A stretch of DNA of 64,000 bases, taken from assembly GCA_008973525.1 (NCBI GenBank), contig WACJ01000124.1:1178001-1242000 (forward strand), written 5' to 3'. Under the pieces are notes generated by a model, which was given only the letters and a program-made list of their open reading frames with translations, had not been told where the DNA came from and did not search any database. The position numbers and the translations under genes are program-made. Source of the stretch: Stenopsyche tienmushanensis (taxonomy: Eukaryota > Arthropoda > Insecta > Trichoptera > Stenopsychidae). Of the stretch, positions 34,672 through 47,950 are shown one piece after another (the first letter of the stretch is position 1; each line of letters starts with the position of its first letter).

Positions 34672-34672
34672 C

Positions 34673-34688
34673 TATATTAGCTAGCATC
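34673..34688. repeat. Target-site duplication, right copy
   Basis: TATATTAGCTAGCATC, identical to 30209-30224. It marks the 5' junction of the element. Confidence 0.95.
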
Positions 34689-37130
34689 AAAATGCGAGAG
34701 ATAAGATGTGTATTGAATGTTATGGCAAATGGTGCACGTATTGGTGTCGTACTAAAAGACTAACAAATAAAATTTCTATATACTCCAAGCTCTCATTTTA
34801 CACAGAATCTGTAGATATTGTATGGAATAAGTATTAATAAAGCATTGATTTGATAGCTTAAATATTTAAATATCAAATTTGAAACAATTCTCCTATGAAT
34901 ACGGATTAAATTTAAATATAATCCGTACTCTCTTACCATATATTAAATTGAGTCATTGATTGTTTATAAACCCATAAATTGACAAATGTAGAATAAATTA
35001 CTTTGATATACGCAGTTTGAAAGGAATAGCTAATTACTGTTTGGGATTATATTAAACTAGGCGGAATCAATACGTCGACAAGAGCAAATTCCTTTGATAT
35101 TTCGCTGGAAAATATAAAATTCGATATCTAAATTTCATCTTTATTTGACTTTGTAAAATTTAGTTTTCTTGCGAAAGTTTGCTGTTGGATAATAATTTTT
35201 CTACTCAGCGTTAACGTCACAGTTTCAATCGCTTTCAAGAAAGTTTTGATGGAATGCTAATCAACTCGAGTTTGCTTTCCACAACACATTTCTTCACAGT
35301 CAATAAAGTCTAACAACATTGATAAATATAATAAAAGGGATCTATATAGATTGCAGCAATTTTTAATTAAAATTTCCTTAAATGTGTTTCTTCTGCAAAG
35401 CTGCGCTTTATTCGTTAGTGCAACGTTCGAAAGTGCTGAAACAATTTAAACCCGCTTAAATGGCATGAATCGCAATTTATGCGAATTTGAAACTTTTTTC
35501 AAGCCCTGGTCTATCGAATTATATTTAGAAGTACCGCGAACACTTTAATTTTGGAGTTATTTTTAGTGCTCGGCTGAGTTTTCGCAAAGCCGAAGGAAAA
35601 GTCGGTTATATCCGGCAACCGGTTTTCGCGGTTAAATTGTTCCACTTCTGTGTTAGAGAGTATGAAAACGGAAAATCTATAGAGTGGATGAAATGAGCAG
35701 CATGGAGTTTTCAGAAAAGCTTAAAAAGTTTAGGCGCAATGAGCTTTTGTTAATTTTGGAAACGCTCTTCAGCTCAAAAACGAAAGCCATAACTTAATTT
35801 TTCAATTGTGAAATTGAATTTTCCTCAGGCAATTGTTGAAATAATTTTCATTGCAAGGAAAAAAAAACACTCCCTGTATTTGATGTAAAGATCCAAACTT
35901 TCACCAAGTGCATGAACGTATTTCCACGTACAATGCGCATTGCAACTGGATCCCTATTGGGACAAAACGGATGCCCAAGTGGTAGGTTTTCTCTTTGTAT
36001 GAAAATAATTGCGTACTTGTGAAAAATAAATCCGGATTTATTGTACCATTTTGCAATTACCGGGTTCCAATGCAGACATTATTACGGTACAATTGTCGGA
36101 ATGTACGGCTTACTCTTATACTCTCATTCAAATCCAGATCCCTGTTAAAAAAATCGTAAGGCTTTTTTAAACTTATTTTGTATGCATAATTTGCGAAAAA
36201 TATGGTTTCAACAGATATATTTGTTTGCAATGCATTTTTAGCTTTGGACGTTTTATACGGATCTATTTTGTTATTACAATTAGCCAGCTAATTAGTTTAT
36301 ATTTATGTGTCTTATGAGTTATTTTAAAAATGCGAAATTTGTTGATTTACATTAATGAAAGTTTTCATTTGAAGACGATTAGTTTGTCTTCATCTGAATT
36401 TCAGTGGGAGCTTGAAATAAACATTTATCAACGGTGAAAGCGAATTTTTTGCGATATTTATGTTTGATGTATTTTAGAATAAAATAAGCGCCAACGAAAT
36501 CAAAATTAGGTTTTCAACCTCATTTAATTGAGATTCAAAAAGCAACGGTAACTGCAGAAAAACTGTAAGAACATTTTTAGACGTATATCTATAAGAGATT
36601 CTTCTATGCGTAGATAATTTTAATTAGGTGCTTTTTCACCACATGTGGTAAAACTAGGATAAGACTATTTGAACCTTTAGGTAGGAGAAGTGTTTCTTCT
36701 CAAGAATTTTTTGAAAAATATGCAAAACCGAGATTTTTCATTTCTTGAAAATTTTTCTGATTTCTCTAGAAATTTCAGATTGTAATTGTATAAAATAAAA
36801 TTTGTACGAATATTGCACCACGTATGAGTGCGTTTTTGCAAAAATGCATTCTGTTTGAAAGGTTTTATTGGCGCTCTCCTTTAAAGAGCTTATCCGACGA
36901 TAGCAATTTCAATAGATTTTACCTACATTTTATGATGGTTGAAAGATTGTTTAGAATGCGATGTTGTATAGGTTGTTTGTAGTTTTAAACTAAAACAGAT
37001 GTGTGTTAATAATTTATTTCGAGGATGGAAATATTTTGGATTTCATTTGATTTCTTAACCCAAAAGTGATCTAGGATGCCTGAATCTACTTCAGATGGCA
37101 TGGGTTTTTTAATTGAATAAGCTATATTTC
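34689..37130. other. AT-rich intergenic
   Basis: About 2.4 kb with no recognised gene or repeat end. The first about 70 bp continue the pre-insertion sequence of the retrotransposon target. Confidence 0.4.
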
Positions 37131-37420
37131 ATATAGGTAGAAAGGATTTTTCATGTGGCGGTTTGCCTTTCACACATGACAAAGTAAAGATAGGATTACT
37201 TGAATAGGAATTATAATTCATGAAGGAGAGGAGAGAATCTATGAATGAGTAGCGATATTGTCATTATTTTGTATGATAATTTAATAATTGTTGCAAATTA
37301 AATCACTCAATAGCGGGTGTCTTTGCACTACTTTATTAATAGCCTTCGTAGTTACTCTTTCATATCCAGGAAATCAGGGTAAATCTGGATCGAGACGAGC
37401 GATCGGAAATATTCATATTT
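37131..37420 (+). repeat. Family B interspersed repeat, copy 2
   Basis: Aligns by eye with 6655-6945: AAGGATTTTTCATGTGGCGG, TTGAATAGGAATTATAATTC, GAATGAGTAGCGATATTGTC and the ATCACTCAATAGCGGGTGTC block, ending near AAATCAGGGTAAATCTGGAT. The 131-codon frame overlapping it (37288-37683) is treated as chance. Confidence 0.5.
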
Positions 37421-37734
37421 TCGATCTCCCAAATTTATTGGTACGATTAATTTTTTTTCTCCAAAATCTGGATACGAGCTCGAATCTTTACAGTAAGAAT
37501 TCAGAATCTAAATCAATATATCAACGTTTAGACGTATTTTTAAAGGAATATTTTAAAAACATGTCAACCATATTTCTAGCTATTTTATTTCAATTAGATA
37601 CTAAGATAATAATATTTATATACAATACTTTACCCTTTTACATACATTTTTTTCTTTTTTATTCTAGAGAATTTGAGAAATGAAATCGAGAATTCTCATT
37701 TATCGAAAAATGAAAATCACCGAGAAATCAGAAT

Positions 37735-37915
37735 CCCTAGGTAAGAGGGATCTATGAGTGAGTAGCGAAATGATCATTATTTTTAAATTATATTTTAATT
37801 ATTTTTACAATCCCAGTCACTCATAGGCAACCTAATTTGACTAACTTTATATTCTCAGTATTTAATTTTTTACATTTTGAAAATCAGGATAAGTCTGAAA
37901 TGACGATTGACTGTA
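37735..37915 (+). repeat. Family B interspersed repeat, copy 3 (short)
   Basis: Carries GGGATCTATGAGTGAGTAGC, the CAGTCACTCATAGG block and AAATCAGGATAAGTCTGAAA, in the same order as copies 1 and 2 but without their 5' half. It lies only about 315 bp after copy 2 in the same orientation. Confidence 0.45.
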
Positions 37916-40900
37916 TTTGGTGTTACGTTAAATTTATTTTTCACAATTTGGATTTTAATTCGAACTACCTATTATTTAAATATTTATGTCTAAAGACTGT
38001 TGAATTAAAAAAGAAACACAAAATGTTTAAAAACACCAATGGGAATAGATGAAAATGAAATGTAAGCGAATGAAATGCGAATTTAAATTTTGATCGAAAA
38101 GCTTTGCACTGTTAGCATAAAATGTGTAGAATTTGTAATCTTGAGTCGTGAAGTGAAACATGATGAGATTTTTCTTGCGTCAACACAAAAAAATAATAAT
38201 CAAACAAAACCTGCAAAATTGTTCTTTTAGGCAAAATATTTTTGAATATTGTTATATAAAGGGGTTTTTGCTAAAAATGAGTTTATAAATTTATTAAAGA
38301 GTAAATTTCATGGAATATGAAGTGATTCATGGGTTATTTTACACCCATTCCGTATCACAATTGATGTTTCAACTAAAGCTAAAGAGCACGTCAGGAACGT
38401 CACTGGTTAGGCTATTAAATAAAAAGACAGATTATATAGATGAAAATAATGGGATATTACATATACAAGTACTACTATTTTTGTTGCCAATTCTTTCTAG
38501 TGTAATATTTAGATAAGAGTTAGTGTTTTAGATGAATCTTAATCAGTATAAAAGGGGTTACATCATTGGAAGATTATAATATTTTCGTACAAAAATTCAG
38601 AAGAATAGTATATGTTATGTAAGAGAAATTAATTTTATCAGTCTCGTTATTTAATAGTCATATCATATACACCTTATATGGATTACATAAATGGTATAAA
38701 TACATTTTCGTATCTTATTTGGAGAATATTTATTCTTAATTATTGGTATCCATACTGTTGGTTGTTTGTATATATCAGCCTATATACAATTTTACTGATT
38801 AAAGTATGATAGATATCAAGGGATGAAATATTAATAAGTGTTCAACTGATTTTATTTTGACCAAAGTTAAGTAATTATTTAATATCAATTATAATTTTAA
38901 AATTTAAGGAACAATATAAAAAATTGGAATATTTGAAAAATTCACATTTCAGATAGATCAATTTTATATAGATTTAGGCTGATTTCTAGTGTATATTAAA
39001 AGTATGTATATAGTAAAACATGATATGCAATAATGATTAAAATAGGATTTAAAAATTATGATAATTTTATTACATACTCATAGATCCTTTCCTATCTACA
39101 TTATATAATATGTTAGCTTAAAGGATGAGAAATAAGAATAGAAGATTTTCTTATAGAAAATGCCTACTTCTGAATATCCTATTGCAGTTTTAAGCATAGC
39201 ATAAATTTATGCTTCCAAGTAATAACACCTAAATTATTATTTGAAGGCAGTATTACTGATATATAGGCAATATGAATTTTCGTTAATATTCTACCGTGTT
39301 ATGGCGCATATAGGTAGTATTTCAAAAAATCGTGTTTGAACTAAAATTACAATTTGGTATCTGACAGCCATCTGTCATTAGTACGTATCTATGCAATGGC
39401 AAATTTTTGAACTAAAAGCTTTATGGTGGTTCAAAATATTTGGCAATTTTGTACGGCCAACTGAAACACATATCCAATCAAATTTATGAATATTTGATCA
39501 CATCCATATCTATGACAGGATCGTGCTCTATGTGGCATTTTGATAGCAGTCGGAAGGCTCTCAAAAAAATATACCATTTTTTCCTCGAATACTAAGTGAT
39601 AAAAACGTCCCCTTTTAAATTCTGGTCGGGGGCAATTAATTAAAATTTAATAGAGCGTCTTCTTCAAAATATTTCATTTTTTTAATAGCGGCCAACGGAT
39701 GAGAAATGTTTGCCCATAGTATCGTCCGAAAATTAAAATTCATTACATAAGTACAGAAAAAAGTTTTCGGCGTTATTAAAAAAGCGACGGAAATTTTCCG
39801 TTCGCTTAAATTAATTAATAAAGGTCAAACTGTAATTTCATATTTTTCGGCGTAAAAAGGGTTAATTGGGCTTACTTTCATTCGCCAAATTTCATTTTTC
39901 TATTTCATTATTTATTTCTCGATAGATTTGGAGTATTAAATGATTTCGGAAATGTTCGAGAATAAATTAGTATAATTAAAAAACTACACTATAACGATTT
40001 ATGTCCATGAATCATAATGTAAAAATATTGTGAGAATATCGATGTAATATATTTTTGGCATTTTTTTAAAGGGATTATTTTTAATCACTTTGATATGGTT
40101 TTTAAAAACATTTTCACTAACTATACTATAATTTTCCAAAGAAATGAACGAATATTATGTGCTAATGTATTTCATTTTTATTTACTATGGCAAAAGTTAT
40201 TTTTAAATTCCTAAATAAAAATTAAAAAAACGAATAATATCAACAGTGTACAGGTTCATTTACACCATAAAAACTTTTGCACACGCTGCGAATTTCTGAC
40301 AGAAAAATGGATTTGTACTTTTGTGTGTGTAGTGGATTGTTGATTTGGAAAGCATAGCATATTTGTTCTCCGTACCGAATGAGTTAAATAATTATTATTG
40401 TCCTAAATTAGTTTTAAGTAGAACATTTTTTGAGATTCGCATTTAGTTGATTTTCATAACGTATACATATTTTTAAGTATGTTAAATATAACATTTCTTA
40501 CATATTAGAACCCAAGATATTTGACTTGAAATTGTATTGCTGGATATACTGAAATAGATTGTATGTTTAATATTTTACACAGTATTCAAAATAGCAAGAA
40601 TATAAAATTTGATACAAATTTGTTAATTAATATATAATAGAACTATATCGAAAACAGATAAACAGATATATAATCAATTGTATTTATATTTATAAACGTT
40701 TATTTTAAAAATACTGTTTTGTAATAAATGTAATTTATAATAGTTTTTTTCCTCCATTATCAGAGTTTTTTCTGGAAAAGTCTCCTTTGTCTTCCAATAA
40801 AGGATATGGCATCTTAAAAAATAAGATCGTATTGCTAATTGTCTGTCATCTATAGCGTGTTTGTCGATTGCCTTGTTGTTTGTTACACGAGGCGCAGTTC

Positions 40901-43900
40901 CTTTGTTAATGACAATTGATCTAAGGATAGTTTCTAACATATTTCACTCTCATATGAAAGCTTGATTGTAGAGTAGTAAGCGATTATATTTGACTTTTTC
41001 TGTATAGTATATTGTATTTCATACTAAAACCAACCCTTCCATTATCTACATTTAAATTATTCTGCCAAAATATTCTTTATGGTAATATGTGTTCCCGTTT
41101 TAAGGGTCAAATATTTTAGTAATTAATTACGTTTTAGCTCATACCAAAGTCGTGACATTTATTTGTTAAAATTAACATTAATTTATTATGATATATTCAG
41201 TGGGAAAACTTCATCCATTAAATCTTCATAAATCAACAGATTTCGCTCTTGATCATAGTCGACTCAAAGAGAAAATATCTAGTTACTATATGCTGGAATT
41301 ACATACAGACAACCTGCTAGTTTCCCAAACTTCTCAACTTAACCGATAAAGTTTAAATTTTAACCAATCAAACGGCTATCCAGAGCAGTCAAATCCGATC
41401 AGCAGAATTTCGTGTCAAAATTTGACAGCCTAAATTTAAAATAATTGATAACACAGCAGCTAATTACAGAAGGCATTCCAAAAACGCATTTTTAATTTCG
41501 GGTTGTAATCATAATAAGCAATCGCAAACATTTGGCACCCGTTCTAGTGGCATCCCCCTCGCTCTTCCATAGCGAAGGGTAGACACATTTAAGGGGTAAC
41601 TGTGATTTAATGCGATTACTGAACCCAGCGGAGACCCGCTACAGAGTCAGCACAGGTATTATTTCTAATTTGCAGCTTTTTTGTAAATTACACCTCGACG
41701 CGTACTAATTTAGAATCCTCGCACACTGTAACGAATTTTGCTTTTGGTGCGGAAAAATGATAAATTTTCACCACGCGAAAAGTTGTGGCTTCCCATTTCT
41801 CCCATATTTTTTAATTACAGGACTGTGGAGATTTTCTCCCCAGTTGCGGTGTGAAATTTTGCATCAAAAAGTTTCATTTAGAGACATTCTTCCGTGTATC
41901 TATGACAGTGAAAAGAACTCTTGTATCACTATTGTTATAAACGTCTATTGTAAAATATATATGCATATGTTTCTTGGCTCGAATATAATTTATGTTTATC
42001 TATGAATGCAGTGTTACGAGGGGTGTTCAATAATTAATTTACCCGAATAGAAATTAATCTCATTAAAATAGTCATTGAAAACCACGTTGATAATTTTTTG
42101 CCGAAATTTGGGTTAGTGAGTTTTGTGCAGAAATCACAGATGACATGAATCTTGCCTATAATAATTTACTAAATCAATGATTTAATTTTAATTTTGTAAA
42201 ACTCTTATAATAAAAAAAATAGATGCCATGCTTTTTCCAAAATATGCCACTTTTGTATGTAATTTGAAAATTTTGTTCTATAAAGGGTTAAGACAGAACT
42301 ACAACTTTTATACTAATACACCTCCCCGAAAAAACTAATTATTTTTAAATAGATTTTTCGACATACAAATTATATGCAGACTTAACACAAAATGTACCAC
42401 CGCGTCAAGAACATAATTCCTGACTGCAGTTTATGTATCGCTACGCCGCACTTTTGGAGGAAACTTCGCACAAAGACTCTTATTTGTACTCAAACGATTA
42501 AATCAGCCAATGATTTTTTTACTCCTCCTGTTAAGATAAGGATTTTCATACGATTATTTATGTCTTTTAACAATAACAAGGGAGAGAAGGTAATTGACCA
42601 GATTGTTACTTGACAGATTGAAATTGACTCCTGATGCGCGCCTTTAAGAATGACTTCATTTCATTCGGAATATTTTTATCATACTCGGATTATATGCATG
42701 AAATAGACGTTGAATTGGAAAGGTTAGCGTGAGTTCAAATTCTCTTCCAATTGCTAATAGTATTCCAGTTTGGGAAGATGTAAGCAATAATGATGATTAT
42801 AGTCAAAACATACATTTTTCTGTTGGCCAAAAATCAACAATATCTCAAGTTCCACGAACGTATAATTTTTTCAATTATTTTTTTTATCGAAGAATTGATC
42901 AAACAACCGAAAAAAAATATGCAAAAACAATAATTATTACAAACTATGAAGTCATTTTTCTTAGTAATATTGCAAACATTTAGTGATCTGCTGGATCTTT
43001 TTCAAAAGACTGCAAATGGTTGAGCTTCTTCAAATTTATTTGAAAAAATTCTTTAGACTTACCATCGTATTCAGAATGTAAAGTTTCATGAGGTCGATTA
43101 AATTTGACAGGTCTTAAACTTGTATTAGCGTCAGAATCTTCATTTTTGTAGACCTTTCTCACATCATCACTCAAAAATGTAACCATTCGGTTAAAAAATA
43201 GTAAATTGATATAATAATTATGATATGAAATTTATTTTTTTATCAATAATGTTTGGCGTCTTTCAGATTGAAAACCTCTGCTTTAAGGGCTTCATGCAAA
43301 TTAGTTATAGCATGGGCATAAGTCTCTTATCTTATGAAATTATATATGAACTCTAATTTTAGGCTCAAGATCTTTGTATTATAATAAATGTAGGGGGAAA
43401 ATATTCCTGATCCACAAAAGTATTTTTTTAAACAATTCATCTTATATATAAAATCATTTTTATTATCAAAAAGTAAATAAAATTATTTTTATTTTGAGTG
43501 ACGCACTTTGACCTTTTAGAACCAAGGTTATCATCGGACCAATCTAAAATTTGTAAAACATGGGGCTTTATTACTAACTTTTAAATTACTTGGTTAATAT
43601 GAAAATAGAGAAGAGAATAGATCTAAAAACTTACATGTAAATTGGTCTTTGGAATGGGCAATCCCGTAACGAAATTTTGCATCAAAGTTCGAATATTCTA
43701 ATTTTAAATATACTGAAAATATAATGGAGATTTTTCTTAGGCATACTTTTGTTAAGATGGTCCTGGCTTATTTTATTTTAAGTTATAAAACGTTTTCAGG
43801 CTTATTTCATAAATAAATGTCAAGTTATCTCATCATAAAATCTCATCTTTGTCATTTATGAAAACCCAATGAAAATTTTTTTTTTTGTAAATTTACAAGA

Positions 43901-46368
43901 AACATCAACCTTAAAAGCCATTAGGGGATAGCCCAAATATAAAACTTAATTATGTTTAGTGTAAAAGCTTTGATGACTTTAGTTAAAGAAGTCAAAAATA
44001 TCGTATGATACGCATTGCTAATGGATTCTTGATAAATTGTGGTTTTAGTGACGTCGAAACCTTTCCCTTTCCTTAAAAATATTAAAGCAAGCCTAATATT
44101 ATATAATGCCATTTATGAATAGTTGGTAATTTTTTCTCAGATATCTTGTTAAATTTGTAGCAAGCAGTATGCAGTTCACGCAAATATAAAGAGATAACTC
44201 TACAAAACTTAGCTTCTGAGATCTCACCAAATGCTAAAGATCTACCAAATATCTGTGTCTTATAAGATCTTAATTAAGATAAATTGGAACTGATTTTAAT
44301 GTTCAAAATATGAAAAAGTCATCAATGTACATGTAGATAATTAATGCTATTCACACGATAGCTCATAACGCCCGGACCAAACTATTGACGAGGGAATTTC
44401 TTGTGTGCATTGTTGGTGAATTTGCTGAAATTCATTTCAGAAATCGAACAAACATTTTTAATTGGACCCAATCGAACCATGGCATAATGCACAGCGCTAA
44501 TGCATTTCAATTAAGGTAATAAGTAAACCGATAAAATGAAATATACGATACTAATCACGTTTAATTATGAAGTCAAATATTCTGTTCATTTGGCTATAAA
44601 TAGTGCAAATCGGCACATCGTTCTGTATTTAGCAATTGATTTTATTCACGGTAATCTGCCGGCTTTCAATACAAACTACGGTTTCAGTCTATTAATTGAA
44701 AATATATTTTTAATCGGCTCACACACTAATTAAAACGCATGAAACCCCTAATTTTCGGCCGCAAAAAGGCGTCGATGAATACCAATAGGGTAAGCTTAAT
44801 ATTTTTTATATTTATAACATTGAAAATTCAGTTACAAATTCATAATGATTGATAATTTATTAGGAAACATATATAGATATGTTTTTGTAATTGAATAAAT
44901 AAGGGTTGCTTAATTAGGGCTCTCCAAAAATGTTTTTGTTTAAAACTTCAATTCAATTAAACAAATGGTGTGGTTATTTTAGGAGCAGATATTTTGTAGC
45001 TAAGAAAAATATTTAATGTAGTGGAGTTTCATTTCAAAGGACAATTTTGAAAGCTCCCGGTAGCTTTGCATCTAGGGTTTTGCCTTTGTAATTTGGAAAG
45101 TCACTATTGTTGTCCGCTTTGAAGCTGAAATTATTGGGTAATATCCACATGAAGTTGCATTGCGAGCTTTGAAGCTCGATCCTGGCATTATTAAAATAAA
45201 TGGGTACTTGTCCAAATTTACAGAGAATTCATAATGAAAATTTCGATTGAAATCGGTAAAAAAGCCTTAAGGCTCCGAAATTCCAATCAAAGCTCAATTA
45301 ATATTTTTATTTGAATATTGAATTTTCAAGCACAAAAGAAACGATTCATCGAGGTACAGGGATTTGACGTCCTAGGGGATAAATATTTTAATTAACGTCG
45401 AAACTCGAATTTCTACAAGGTGTAATTAAAGATTTGGAAATATCCTCATGTCGATTAAGGACATGAAGTGTGATTTAAAAGGCGGCGCTTGTTAAATCGC
45501 TCGTGAGAGATTGCGATTTTCCGAGGTTCAACGAAGCAGTGATGGAACGCCTTAATAGGCTTTTATTGAGATTTTAAATTTAATTGGGTGTCATTGTCAC
45601 TTTCATTAACGTCTGATGTGACAAGTTTTGTCGGCTCCGACAGGTAGCAGACTCGTCTTTTTCGTGTCGAAGTACCAGTTTCCGGAGAGATGGAGGAACA
45701 AAGGACAGAAGGTCAAAGGATTGACGCTCAACTGGCCATATCCGGTTTGGAAGTTTCCTGTTGGGGACGGGCTTGGAAAGAAATCTGTGGGTAGCATAAT
45801 GATCTCGTGAACCGCAAAATTTTCTTAGTTAATTGACTTTTGTTCGCCTTCGGAGCTTTGACTTAGGAAGAACGCTGATTTCATGCTCAGAATCGAGATT
45901 AGATCAAACTTTAAGCATTGTCTGTGAGAAAATTTTGAATTAAGGCTCCCGTCTCTTGTCTAGAATGCTCTTAGTAAAATTTCTTTGCGCTTAAAAAAAT
46001 ATTTTCAAAATATGTTTTAAATTGGATTTGCATTATTTAATGATATTAGTTCATATTTAAATCTACCTATGTTTTATAAATACATTAATTTTGAAAATGC
46101 CGTGTCATGGGAAACTTATGGTTGATATTTGATAATAATAGTACTAATATTTTCATTAAGCATTAATTTTTTTTTAACATCAGTATGTGATATACATTTA
46201 AAAAAACTGATTATTAAACACACATTGAAGGAACATATATATATTATATATGTAATATATATTATAGATGAAGATCTCCCATTATTTTACAATCTCAAAT
46301 ATAGAAAATTTCATATGTCATAAAAATAAAATGTTTGAATAATCCATCTGAAATATTTAGGTAGTGGT
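37916..46368. other. Long AT-rich intergenic or intronic stretch
   Basis: About 8.4 kb without a recognised gene. Two things stand out. A possible single mariner-like end TTACGAGGGGTGTTCAATAA is at 42012-42031, with no partner found. A GC-richer island lies at 45600-45815, in which one plus frame and several minus frames are open, without a domain. Short palindromes such as CTGACAGCCATCTGTCA near 39361 are not interpreted. Confidence 0.35.
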
Positions 46369-46626
46369 TCATGTGAAAGGCAAATATCGTATATTATCAC
46401 AGGCCAGTGGAGGTATTTTATTATACTTGACTGGACCATTCTTATGTCTCTTGCAATTCAAATATTTTATGTGTGGGTCACCTTCAGTTGGATATTTTAT
46501 TTGGTTTTCATCAAGTTTCAGATCAGACAGGGTATCCATAAAGCTTAAGGGTAGTAAAACATGTAAGATCACTTGAGATGATTCAATCAAACTCGGCTTG
46601 AAATTAAACCTCCATCGTAATTTATG
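46369..46626 (-). CDS. Candidate terminal exon, unknown protein
   Basis: On the minus strand an acceptor-like GATAGTTGTCTTAG| ends at 46627 and is followed by 86 codons to a TGA at 46369. The peptide begins HKLRWRFNFKPSLIESS and includes DTLSDLKLDENQIKYPTEGD and ends IRYLPFT, a balanced, non-repetitive composition. A stop codon sits just upstream in frame, so it needs splicing. No family recognised. It could be an eroded element. Confidence 0.25.
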   Translation of the reverse strand, partial: HKLRWRFNFKPSLIESSQVILHVLLPLSFMDTLSDLKLDENQIKYPTEGDPHIKYLNCKRHKNGPVKYNKIPPLACDNIRYLPFT

Positions 46627-47950
46627 CTAAGACAACTATCATCTAATGCAAATTAAATTTACATGGATTTATGATATTAAATATGTTCACATGCAACATC
46701 GGTAATGTATGTCCACCACATTCGGATTTTTCATATAAAATGTGTCGCCCCATGAATCATTGCCACCAGGTGACACCGAATAGACATCGACAGATATACG
46801 ATAACAGCTTCATACCCATTGTGAAAATGTCAAATTCAAACCTTGGTCAGATGGTCAACATATTTTTCTTGAATAATCCATGACATTCATATATTCGAGA
46901 TCGTTCATCATTTTTTTGTTCGACTATTGAACGAGCAGTTGCCAGTTCCCAAAAGCGATGTGTATAATGAAAATTTTTCGCATGTATAAAGTCGCTTATG
47001 TAGTGCAAAAAAAATAAGAAAGTCGAGGGTGTAGGCAGTGGTTTTTCAACATGTTTTGAATTTTCCAATAGATATGTAAATGTGGAAAGCGTTTATTGAG
47101 CCTCAAGGAATGACGCAAAATATAATATTAGGATCACAGTTCAATGCATAAAATTTCCCTTTTATTACCAAATACAATTTCGTCATATTTTTCGTTACCA
47201 ATATGAAAATCGGCAATTTTATTATAATGCTCTTTTCTTATTTATAAGTTTTCTTCTTTACTCTTGTATTCGAACGACTTTCGACTTGAAAGAAATAAAA
47301 TTTAAATTGTATAAAACTTAAATTTATAGAGACAATATAAATGATTTCGAAAACGGTTTAAATCTTAATGATCTGATCTGATTTTCACCATATAAGCAAG
47401 TTTTTGATATTGGAAGTATAATATATATTCAATCGATAATCTCGATATTGCTTTAACCTGATTTCTTAGATCTGATATTATAAATACTGACATTTAAAAC
47501 ACCATTAAAGTAATTACATTTGCAAAAATATTTAAGAAGTAATTATATTTTTTCCCCTCATTTACATATACTCTCCTACTATAAATTGCTATTCAAATAT
47601 TCCCAATAAATGGGAAAAACCATAAGACAAAAAATCTCCTTTTTTTATAGATATCATACTACCATAAAAATATTTGCAATGTTTGCATGTAAACGTTTGA
47701 AAGATTAAATGTATCAACTAGCAAATTAAATACATCTAAAAATATTTACATTAAGTTAAACAAGCAGCAAAAAAAAGACCTGTAAACTTTTGATTAATGG
47801 GCTTGTTCTTATATGTACCTTGCAGTGTCTTCTCTTTGGTCCGATTATTAAATGTCGTTACAAAGTTTTAATCGTATAATTTTAAAGTCGAGATAAAAAA
47901 ATAGAAACATGTAAAACTAAAAAACAATATTATTATGTTTAAAAATATTA
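46627..47950. other. AT-rich intergenic
   Basis: Short frames at 46671-46883 (+) and 47068-46847 (-) overlap antisense and carry no recognised domain. Confidence 0.35.

Larger units (their letters stand above)
30225..34672 (-). mobile_element. R1-like non-LTR retrotransposon, 5'-truncated, recent
   Basis: About 4.45 kb on the minus strand: partial ORF1, complete ORF2, about 220 bp of 3' UTR and a poly(A) tail, enclosed by a perfect 16-bp target-site duplication. Base composition is far GC-richer than the surroundings, as expected for a recent arrival. The ORF1 frame has no stop or start up to the junction at 34672, so the copy lost its 5' UTR and the first ORF1 codons during reverse transcription. 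The clade call (R1-like) rests on an APE-type endonuclease, CCHC knuckles in ORF1, a C-terminal CCHC in ORF2 and no RNase H. Confidence 0.93.

Noticed and set aside
37288..37683. 131-codon plus-strand frame
   Set aside because: Overlaps family B repeat, hydrophobic and Phe/Ile-rich composition typical of AT-rich chance frames.
41590..41660. GC-richer patch that might suggest a tRNA
   Set aside because: I could not fold a cloverleaf with conserved A and B boxes, so no RNA gene is called.
46230..46270. TA-rich palindrome ATATATATTATATATGTAATATATATTAT
   Set aside because: Simple AT-rich low-complexity sequence, no evidence of function.
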